DNA of 64,000 nt from Klebsiella africana (GTDB taxonomy: Bacteria > Pseudomonadota > Gammaproteobacteria > Enterobacterales > Enterobacteriaceae). The stretch spans positions 1,922,001-1,986,000 of the forward strand of contig NZ_CP084874.1 of the NCBI RefSeq assembly GCF_020526085.1, in the 5' to 3' direction. Positions within the stretch are counted from its first letter, which is position 1; every line of letters begins with the position of its first letter. Below the pieces are notes generated by a model. It was given only the letters and a program-made list of their open reading frames with translations. It searched no databases and was not told the origin of the DNA. A program made the position numbers and the translations under genes. Shown piece after piece: positions 57,687-64,000 of the stretch.

Positions 57687-58831
57687 AAATAACCAAACTG
57701 ACCACCTGGCGCTTACCCCCGCGCTGGATGTTTCTCAAGATTGAAACCGACGAGGGGATAGTCGGCTGGGGCGAACCAATCGTCGAAGGCCGGGCGCGCA
57801 CCGTGGAGGCGGCGGTGCATGAGCTGGGGGACTATCTGATTGGCCAGGATCCGGCGCGGATCAACGATCTGTGGCAGGTCATGTACCGCGCCGGCTTTTA
57901 TCGCGGCGGGCCGATCCTGATGAGCGCGATCGCCGGCATTGACCAGGCGCTGTGGGACATCAAAGGGAAGGCGTTGAATGTGCCGGTCTGGCAGCTGCTG
58001 GGTGGCCTGGTGCGCGATAAAATCAAAGCCTACAGCTGGGTGGGAGGAGACAGACCTGCTGAGGTCATTGCCGGAATTAAGACGCTGCGCGGGATGGGGT
58101 TTGATACCTTCAAACTCAACGGCTGTCAGGAAATGGGGATGATTGACAGTTCGCGCACGGTGGATGCGGCGGTGAACACGGTGGCGCAGATCCGCGAAGC
58201 CTTTGGTAACGACATTGAATTTGGTCTCGATTTCCATGGCCGCGTCAGCGCGCCAATGGCGAAACTGCTGATTAAAGAGCTGGAACCCTATCGGCCGCTG
58301 TTTATCGAAGAGCCGGTGCTGGCCGAGCAGGCGGAGTACTACCCGCGGCTGGCGGCGCAAACCGCGATCCCGCTGGCCGCCGGCGAGCGCATGTTCTCGC
58401 GCTTTGAGTTCAAGCGGGTGCTGGAGGCCGGCGGCCTGGCTATTCTGCAGCCCGATCTCTCTCATGCCGGCGGCATCACCGAATGCTTCAAAATCGCCGG
58501 TATGGCGGAAGCGGCGGACGTGTCGCTGGCCCCGCACTGCCCGTTAGGCCCCATCGCGCTGGCCGCCTGCCTGCACGTGGACTTTGTTTCCTACAACGCT
58601 GTCTTCCAGGAGCAGAGCATGGGGATCCACTATAACCAGGGCGCCGAGTTACTCGACTTCGTGAAAAACAAAGCCGATTTCAATATGGAGGGAGGGTACT
58701 TTATGCCATTAATGAAGCCGGGGCTGGGGGTCGACATCGACGAAGAGAAAGTCATCGAGATGAGCCGACGCGCTCCTGACTGGCGCAACCCCGTCTGGCG
58801 CCTGGCCGATGGCGTGGTCGCCGAGTGGTAG
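57683..58831 (+). CDS. dgoD: D-galactonate dehydratase DgoD
   Basis: A 382-residue enolase-superfamily enzyme that removes water from D-galactonate to give 2-keto-3-deoxygalactonate. Catalytic residues can be read: Asp183 and His185 in [12 protein letters not shown], Glu209 in [10 protein letters not shown], Glu235 in [10 protein letters not shown] and His285 in [11 protein letters not shown]. Length and sequence match E. coli DgoD. It follows dgoA with a 4-bp overlap; the transporter gene begins 95 bp downstream. Confidence 0.97.
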   Translation: MKITKLTTWRLPPRWMFLKIETDEGIVGWGEPIVEGRARTVEAAVHELGDYLIGQDPARINDLWQVMYRAGFYRGGPILMSAIAGIDQALWDIKGKALNVPVWQLLGGLVRDKIKAYSWVGGDRPAEVIAGIKTLRGMGFDTFKLNGCQEMGMIDSSRTVDAAVNTVAQIREAFGNDIEFGLDFHGRVSAPMAKLLIKELEPYRPLFIEEPVLAEQAEYYPRLAAQTAIPLAAGERMFSRFEFKRVLEAGGLAILQPDLSHAGGITECFKIAGMAEAADVSLAPHCPLGPIALAACLHVDFVSYNAVFQEQSMGIHYNQGAELLDFVKNKADFNMEGGYFMPLMKPGLGVDIDEEKVIEMSRRAPDWRNPVWRLADGVVAEW

Positions 58832-58925
58832 TCCCCGGTTAATTCCTGCTGCGATTCTCAATATCAATCTTTGCCTGGTGCGGGCGGCCTTCCCCTGCCC
58901 GAGGCAAAGTCATGGGGTTATTATT

Positions 58926-60239
58926 ATGAGCATTGAACTCTGTACTTCTACATTAAAAAAGCTAAACAGCAAAATCATCCCCTTTATTATTATCTGCTAT
59001 TTTGTCGCGAATCTTGATAAAACCAATATTTCCATTGCCGCGCTGCAAATGAACGCCGATCTGGGATTAACGGCCAGCATGTACGGCCTTGGGGTCGGGA
59101 TGTTTTATATTTCCTATATTATCTTCGAAATTCCCAGCAACCTGATCATGACCCGAGTGGGAGCGCGGATCTGGATCGCCAGAATAATGATCACCTGGGG
59201 GATGGTGAGCGCCGGCATGGCGTTCGTCCAGACGCCGACCCAGCTCTATATTATGCGTTTTTTACTCGGCATGGCGGAGGCGGGATTCACCCCTGGGATT
59301 ATTTACTATATCTCCTGCTGGTTTCCGAAAAGCAACCGGGCGCGGGCAATGTCATTCTTTTATATGGGATCGGTGCTGGCGTCGATCATCGGGCTGCCCG
59401 TCTCGGGGCTGATTTTAAATATGCATGGTATTGCCGATGTCGCCGGCTGGCGCTGGCTGTTCGCCATTGAAGGCGTTCCCGCCATCGTGCTGGGGGCGCT
59501 GGTACTCTGGCTGCTGCCTTCCAGCCCGCAAAAGGCGGCCTGGCTCACTGAGGCGGAGAAAGGCTGGCTGACGGCGCAGATTGCCGCTGATAACCGCGGC
59601 GCGGTGGTCAATCAACACGCCTCCTGGTTCAGTGCGCTGAAAAATAAAGTGGTACTCCTGCTGAGTCTGGTCTGGTTTCTGCAGGCGTTCGGCTCCATCG
59701 GCATCACGCTTTTCTTACCGCTGATCCTCAAAAGTATGGCCAGCGAGCAGAGCGATGTGATTATTAGTCTGCTGTCCGCGGTGCCGTTTATTTTCGCCTG
59801 CCTGTTTATGTACCTCAATGGCCGTCATTCGGATGTGACCGGCGAGCGGGCGTGGCATATGGGACTGCCGCTGATTCTGGCCGGTCTCTCGCTGGCTGTC
59901 GCCATCTATGCCGGCAACCTGCTGGTTGCCTATCTGCTGCTGGTGCTCACCGTGGGCTTTAATTTCGCGCTAACGCCGGTGTTCTGGGCGGTGACCACCG
60001 AGAAGCTGGCGGGCGTGGCGGCCGCGGCCTCCATTGCATTTATCAACACCATCGCCAATTTTGTCGGCTTAGGCCTGCCGCCGCTGCTCGGGAAAATTAA
60101 GGACCTGACCAACAGCTATCATTCCGGACTGCTGATCGTCGCCGTGGCGCTGGCCCTTGGCGGGGTTATCGGCATCATCGTCTCCCGGAGCGGCCAGAAA
60201 CCCTCCGCCTTCCACTCTCTGAAAGAAGATAAGCTATGA
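58926..60239 (+). CDS. ACS-family MFS transporter of the dgo operon
   Basis: A 437-residue anion:cation-symporter-family MFS transporter. LNSKIIPFIIICYFVANLDKTNISIAALQMNADLGLTASMYGLG starts helix 1; SYIIFEIPSNLIMTRVGARIWIARIM covers MFS motif A. About 12 helices. This is not the close orthologue of E. coli DgoT (which begins MDIPVNAAKPGRRRYL); it looks nearer to RhmT/hexuronate-type members. By position it should import D-galactonate or a related sugar acid. ATG 58926 is the family start; a longer frame extends into the dgoD end. Confidence 0.88.
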   Translation: MSIELCTSTLKKLNSKIIPFIIICYFVANLDKTNISIAALQMNADLGLTASMYGLGVGMFYISYIIFEIPSNLIMTRVGARIWIARIMITWGMVSAGMAFVQTPTQLYIMRFLLGMAEAGFTPGIIYYISCWFPKSNRARAMSFFYMGSVLASIIGLPVSGLILNMHGIADVAGWRWLFAIEGVPAIVLGALVLWLLPSSPQKAAWLTEAEKGWLTAQIAADNRGAVVNQHASWFSALKNKVVLLLSLVWFLQAFGSIGITLFLPLILKSMASEQSDVIISLLSAVPFIFACLFMYLNGRHSDVTGERAWHMGLPLILAGLSLAVAIYAGNLLVAYLLLVLTVGFNFALTPVFWAVTTEKLAGVAAAASIAFINTIANFVGLGLPPLLGKIKDLTNSYHSGLLIVAVALALGGVIGIIVSRSGQKPSAFHSLKEDKL

Positions 60240-61183
60240 AACTGAACGTGTTAAAACAGGCCTCGCTCCCGGATGCCCTGACTGCGGAACTGGCGCGACG
60301 CTATCACCTCGTGGAGATGACAGCACTCACCGATGCCGACTTTCGCGCGCTGGCTGGCACCTTTACCGTGCTCATCACCAATGGCGAAGCCACCGTGACG
60401 CGAGAGCTGATCGCCAGCCTGCCCGCGCTGGAGCTGATTGCCGTCTTTGGCGTCGGCTATGACGGCGTGGATGTGCAGGCGGCCGCAGAGCACCAGGTGC
60501 GGGTCAGCCATACGCCGGGGGTGTTAACCGACGATGTGGCGGATCTGGCGCTGGGCCTGATGCTGGCGACCTCGCGGCAGATCGTCGCCGCCCACAAGTT
60601 TATCGAAGCGGGCGAGTGGGCGGCGGGCGGTTTTCCGTGGACGCAAAAAGTATCCGGTTCGCGGGTTGGCATCGTGGGCATGGGGCGCATCGGCCAGGCC
60701 ATCGCCCGGCGCTGCGAGGGGTTCGCCATGCAGATTGCTTATCATGACCGCAAGCGTCTCCCGGCGCTAAATTATGCCTGGCGGGAGGATCTGCTGACCC
60801 TGGCCGCGGAGAGTGATTTTCTGGTTATCTGCACCCCGGGAACGGCGGCAAACCAGGGGCTCATTAACCAGCCGGTGCTGGCGGCGCTGGGGGAGAAAGG
60901 GATCCTCATCAACATCTCGCGCGGCAGCGTGATTGATGAGCCCGCGCTGGTTGCCGCGCTGGAGAGCGAGATTATCGCCGGGGCGGGGCTGGATGTCTTT
61001 AGCCATGAACCGGCGGTACCGGCCGGGCTGCTGCAGCGCAGTAATGTGGTCGTCACACCGCATATGGCCAGCGCCACCTGGAGCACCCGCGCGGCGATGG
61101 CGCAACTGGTGCTCGATAACGTCGCCTGCTGGGCTGAGAAGAGGGCGCTAGTGACTCCAGTGGCGGAAAGCCTGGCGGGCTGA
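60236..61183 (+). CDS. D-isomer 2-hydroxyacid dehydrogenase (GhrB-like)
   Basis: A 315-residue NAD(P)-dependent D-2-hydroxyacid dehydrogenase. Landmarks are the GVGYDGVDVQAA segment, the Rossmann motif VGIVGMGRIGQAIARR (near 143-158), the catalytic Arg in NISRGSVIDEPAL (about 232), the Glu in SHEPAVPAGLL (about 261) and the His in VVTPHMASATWSTR (about 279). It overlaps the transporter by 4 bp, so it belongs to the dgo operon. E. coli dgo lacks such a gene. It could reduce a keto acid arising from the pathway or an alternative substrate; that is inference. Confidence 0.9.
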   Translation: MKLNVLKQASLPDALTAELARRYHLVEMTALTDADFRALAGTFTVLITNGEATVTRELIASLPALELIAVFGVGYDGVDVQAAAEHQVRVSHTPGVLTDDVADLALGLMLATSRQIVAAHKFIEAGEWAAGGFPWTQKVSGSRVGIVGMGRIGQAIARRCEGFAMQIAYHDRKRLPALNYAWREDLLTLAAESDFLVICTPGTAANQGLINQPVLAALGEKGILINISRGSVIDEPALVAALESEIIAGAGLDVFSHEPAVPAGLLQRSNVVVTPHMASATWSTRAAMAQLVLDNVACWAEKRALVTPVAESLAG

Positions 61184-61191
61184 CCGCCAGG

Positions 61192-61234
61192 CCGCGAACG
61201 TACTGGGCTGTGGTACCGTGCAGCGCGTTCGCGG
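61192..61234. repeat. Inverted repeat between the dehydrogenase and YtfP-like genes
   Basis: CCGCGAACG (61192-61200) and CGTTCGCGG (61226-61234) are perfect inverted arms around a 25-base loop that itself contains GGTACC. Located between convergent stops (61183 and 61242), it is a probable 3'-end structure for both. Confidence 0.55.
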
Positions 61235-61241
61235 CGGGGGA

Positions 61242-61571
61242 TTACCCCCGGGGCTGGAGCTGATAAATCCAGGCACTGACCTGCTGCCCATCGTCGGTGG
61301 TCACCTCCACCGGCACCCGATCGTATCCCTCCTCGAAGTCGTCCAGCATGGGCCAGTGCGCCGCCAGCCGATCGGACAGGAACAGATAGCCGTTGACCCG
61401 CGGGCCGTGAGCGTCGAGGACGATCCCCGGGAAATCGGCGGCTGCGCCCCAGCCGCGCGCGTAAAAGGTGCCGGTGACGTAGCCGGGACGCCACTCGCCC
61501 CCGATCGCCTCCAGAATGTGCGCATTGCTGCGACCGGGACAGAGCGTCCCATAGACAAATAGCGGTTTCAT
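61242..61571 (-). CDS. Gamma-glutamylcyclotransferase-fold protein (YtfP-like)
   Basis: A 109-residue GGCT-fold protein. The signature FVYGTLCPGRSNAH near the N-terminus is the substrate-binding loop, and the conserved acidic residue falls in LDDFEEGYDRVPVEV (about residue 73). Members include gamma-glutamylcyclotransferases and gamma-glutamylamine cyclotransferases; E. coli YtfP has the same fold with unknown activity. AGAGGAAAA sits before the start at 61571 (MKPLFVYGTL); an upstream in-frame ATG does not have a ribosome site. Confidence 0.9.
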   Translation of the reverse strand: MKPLFVYGTLCPGRSNAHILEAIGGEWRPGYVTGTFYARGWGAAADFPGIVLDAHGPRVNGYLFLSDRLAAHWPMLDDFEEGYDRVPVEVTTDDGQQVSAWIYQLQPRG

Positions 61572-62126
61572 TTTTCCTCTCGCGTTCATCGTCTTGCCCG
61601 CATACAGCGGAGCGGAAATCCAAAATACGGGGGAATTCAGCGCCTGGCAATGGCCGGGTAAGGCGGGATATCTCTCTGATGCCGGGGAGACTCTGGCCTC
61701 GGCGCTACTGAGGGTATATCGATTGCGGTGATATTTTTATTATTATTTATATTTAAGATAAATATAAATAATCCTGACGGAGGGATTAATTCGTGAATTA
61801 ACATTCAACAGGGAAATAATAAAAGGGCCGCTTATGGAATATTCCTTCCACATGGAATCAACGAGAGTAATAAAGCTACCTTGGGTTGAATTCAGATATT
61901 ATTTAGGGCCAGGCGTTACCTCCCCCTGCCTTTTTCGCTTTAAGATAAACATCCCTTGACCAAAAAATACCATCTAACTTCCAAACTCTCGCGGGCAGGG
62001 GAGATATTTCCTTTCCCTGAAGCGGCAGGCAATAAATCCAGCCGAACACATGGCGGATGAGGGATATCCGTCCGGGCATTAGATCTTGTCTGCAGACCAA
62101 TGAAAGTGAAAGGCACAGGAGGTGCA
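61572..62126. other. Intergenic region upstream of the type VI secretion genes
   Basis: 555 bases without a recognised gene. A REP-like trace (GGCCGGGTAAGGCG, about 61652) is followed by an AT-rich block (61720-61860) with a long perfect AT palindrome at 61742-61772 and GGAATATTCC at about 61836-61845. The AT-rich block is a candidate H-NS-silenced promoter for the secretion cluster. A minus-strand frame at 61903-62145 is open but shows no protein character. Confidence 0.55.
61742..61772. repeat. Perfect AT-only palindrome
   Basis: ATTATTTATATTTA-AGA-TAAATATAAATAAT: 14-bp arms made only of A and T, with a 3-base loop, about 355 bp before tssK. Confidence 0.75.
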
Positions 62127-63467
62127 ATGAAGATTTTCCGCCCATTATGGCGCGACGGGGCTTTTCTGGTCCCGCAGCAGTTTCAGCAACAGGCCCGCTG
62201 GGATGCGCACGTCGCGGATACGGTCTCCCGCATGGCGCTCGCCCACCCGTGGGGGGTATTGCGCGCGGAGTTTGACGCGAGCGCGCTCACCCTTTCCCGG
62301 CTCAACGCCACCCGGCTGATCGTACGTTTCGCCGACGGAACGCTGATTGACACCGAGCTGGCGGATATTCTGCCACCGGTCCGCGATGTATCGGACGTGA
62401 TGCAGGACAGCGTGGAGGTTCTGCTCGCTCTGCCGCTGCTCAGCGCCAGCGGCGGCAATCTTGATGACGGCCAGGAGAGCGCTCGCCCGCGCCGCTGGCG
62501 CGCCGAGCAGGTGACCGTCCAGGAGCTGGCCGGCCATGAACGCAGCGAGCTGGCCGTTCTGCGTCACGCGCTGACGCTGCGTCTTTCCACCGAGGAAAAT
62601 GCAGCCTTCCTTACCTGCCCGGTAGCGCGTCTGGTACGCGATGCCCAGGGGCAGTGGATCGTTGACCCGGGGTTTATTCCACCGCTGCTGTCGCTGGCGG
62701 CAAGCCCGACGCTGGTTAGCGAGCTGGGTGAGCTGTTACATCGCCTGCAGGCCCGGCGCAGACGCCTGATGGCCATGCGCCGTGAAAGCAATGCGCGGAT
62801 GGCTGATTTTGCCGTGGCGGATGTCTCCCTGTTCTGGCTGCTCAATGCGCTGAACAGCGCCGAGCCGGTTCTCAGCGAACTGCTTCAGGACCCTTCGCGC
62901 CATCCGGAGCTGCTCTATCGCGAACTGGCCAGGCTGGCCGGCAGTTTGCTGACCTTCTCTCTTGAACATCATCTGGAAGCTATCCCCCGCTACCGGCATG
63001 CCTCGCCGGAGCAGGTATTCCCGCCGCTGTTTGCCCTGCTGGATACGCTGCTCGAAGTCAGCCTGCCCTCAAGGGTGATCGCCATCGCTCTGGAGCAGGG
63101 CGCCGACCGGGAGATCTGGCGGGGCAGGCTGCACGATGCGCGGTTGCGCGAGGGGGCGGATTTTTATCTGTCGGTACGCTCTTCACTCCCCCCTCACCAG
63201 CTACAGAGCCGCTTTCCGCAGCTCTGTAAGGCGGGGAGCCATGATGATGTCGCCGAGGTCGTCAACATTGCTCTGAGCGGTATCGTAATTAAACCGCTGA
63301 GCCACGTGCCGGCGGCCATTCCGCTACGTCTGGAAAACCAATATTTCACTCTGGATCTCTCCACCGATGCCGCCCGCGCGATGCTGGAGGCTGGCAACTG
63401 CACCTTCTATACCCCGGAATCGCTTGGCGACGTGAAACTTGAACTCTTTGCGGTACTGCGCTCATGA
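62127..63467 (+). CDS. tssK: TssK, type VI secretion baseplate protein
   Basis: A 446-residue TssK (ImpJ/VasE). It forms trimers that link the T6SS baseplate to the membrane complex by binding TssL and TssM. The start MKIFRPLWRDGAFLVPQQFQQQARWDAHVAD and the later FLLxR-like segment RLENQYFTLDLSTDAARAML and EVVNIALSGIVIKPLSHVPAAIP match the family. ATG 62127 has AGGAGG 5 bp upstream; an ATG nine codons earlier does not. It overlaps tssL by 4 bp (ATGA). Confidence 0.94.
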   Translation: MKIFRPLWRDGAFLVPQQFQQQARWDAHVADTVSRMALAHPWGVLRAEFDASALTLSRLNATRLIVRFADGTLIDTELADILPPVRDVSDVMQDSVEVLLALPLLSASGGNLDDGQESARPRRWRAEQVTVQELAGHERSELAVLRHALTLRLSTEENAAFLTCPVARLVRDAQGQWIVDPGFIPPLLSLAASPTLVSELGELLHRLQARRRRLMAMRRESNARMADFAVADVSLFWLLNALNSAEPVLSELLQDPSRHPELLYRELARLAGSLLTFSLEHHLEAIPRYRHASPEQVFPPLFALLDTLLEVSLPSRVIAIALEQGADREIWRGRLHDARLREGADFYLSVRSSLPPHQLQSRFPQLCKAGSHDDVAEVVNIALSGIVIKPLSHVPAAIPLRLENQYFTLDLSTDAARAMLEAGNCTFYTPESLGDVKLELFAVLRS

Positions 63468-64000
63468 ATACCTCTGAAAGCGATCTGATCAACAAAACTT
63501 TTTACCCGGGCTGGCTGATGGTCAGCCAGTTACGCTGCGGCCAACCGGTGACCGATGGCGAGGCGCTCTATCGCCAGGCCTGTCGATGGGTGACCGAGGC
63601 GCGCGAGGCGCTGGCGGCGGGGGGAGTCAGTGACGCCAGCGCTGAGCAGATGCTCTATGCCTACTGCGCGCTGATCGATGAGAGCGTCCTCAACCGCGCC
63701 AGTCAGGATGATGGCTACCGCAGGTGGCGCAAGGATCCGCTGCAGGCGCGCTTTTTCAGCACCCTCAACGCCGGGGAAGAGCTCTGGGAACGGATCCGCC
63801 AGCTGCTGCGAGAGCCCGCGGCGGATACAGCAGTGCTGACCTGCTTCTTTCGTACTTTACAGCTGGGATTTGTCGGACAGTACCGCGCCGAGGATGACGA
63901 ACGGCGGGAGGACGTGGCGCAAGCGCTTGGCGCGCGGGTCCCGCCGTTCAGCATGACCCAGGAGACGCCAGTGGTGGTTCGTGCCTCCCGGCTGCGCAGC
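63464..64000 (+). CDS. tssL: TssL (DotU-like), type VI secretion membrane protein (partial)
   Basis: The first 179 codons of a DotU/TssL protein run off the right edge. Visible parts are MNTSESDLINKTFYPGWLM, the cytoplasmic hook domain with YAYCALIDESVLNRA and LQARFFSTLNAGEELWERI, and LTCFFRTLQLGFVGQYR, all DotU-family landmarks. The C-terminal membrane helix lies beyond the window. TssL binds TssM and TssJ in the membrane complex and TssK in the baseplate, fitting the overlap with tssK. Confidence 0.93.
   Translation, partial: MNTSESDLINKTFYPGWLMVSQLRCGQPVTDGEALYRQACRWVTEAREALAAGGVSDASAEQMLYAYCALIDESVLNRASQDDGYRRWRKDPLQARFFSTLNAGEELWERIRQLLREPAADTAVLTCFFRTLQLGFVGQYRAEDDERREDVAQALGARVPPFSMTQETPVVVRASRLRS

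Noticed and set aside
61903..62145. 80-codon minus-strand ORF before tssK
   Set aside because: It overlaps the tssK start, has no coding-like composition or ribosome site, and matches no family.

Overview
The window looks like a piece of Klebsiella chromosome (K. pneumoniae complex or a close relative). It is GC-rich. Its left part keeps the enterobacterial gene order yoaA-tsaB-yeaY-fadD-rnd-minEDC-ycgLMN-dsbB-nhaB-fadR-ycgB-dadAX-cvrA-ldcA-emtA, with proteins close to, and often as long as, the E. coli ones. The organism call rests on gene content and protein resemblance recalled from memory; no database search was run. No rRNA, tRNA, CRISPR array, prophage or intact insertion sequence was seen.

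Left, 1-19.7 kb: housekeeping core. It holds tRNA t6A modification (tsaB), fatty-acid activation and its regulator (fadD, fadR), RNase D, the Min division-site system, disulfide-bond formation (dsbB), Na+/H+ and K+/H+ antiport (nhaB, cvrA), D-alanine catabolism (dadA, dadX) and murein turnover (ldcA, emtA). Control sites can be read directly: a CRP site and FadR operator at fadD, a FadR-like operator on fadR's own -10, a CRP site at dadA, and a near-perfect NsrR box in front of a small YeaR-like cupin gene.

Middle, 19.7-33 kb: accessory genes. They are two tandem membrane paralogues of unknown function, the ferrioxamine receptor foxA with a probable Fur box, periplasmic trehalase treA, a four-gene peptide-ligase/transglutaminase/Anbu-protease operon behind a candidate sigma-54 promoter, a three-unit REP cluster, and a two-gene operon of a histidine-box desaturase with a cytosolic PhnD-like protein. 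A 777-base intergenic stretch follows, holding a gene fragment, a perfect FNR box and a perfect CRP palindrome.

Right-centre, 33-48.3 kb: an amino-acid fermentation block. tdcABCDE takes up and degrades threonine/serine to propionate/acetate with ATP gain. It is followed directly by a complete LIV-type ABC importer (binding protein, two permeases, two ATPases), a HypT-like LysR regulator and a probable extra PEP carboxykinase gene. tdcF and tdcG do not follow tdcE.

Right, 48.3-64 kb: small regulators and enzymes, a CitA-type carboxylate symporter with an orphan ModA-like binding protein and a LysR regulator, a cold-shock-domain protein, an RluA-family pseudouridine synthase, yaiL, and a D-galactonate operon (dgoR-K-A-D plus an ACS-family transporter and a 2-hydroxyacid dehydrogenase) preceded by three helically phased DgoR-type operators. 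The window ends inside a type VI secretion cluster that starts with tssK and tssL.
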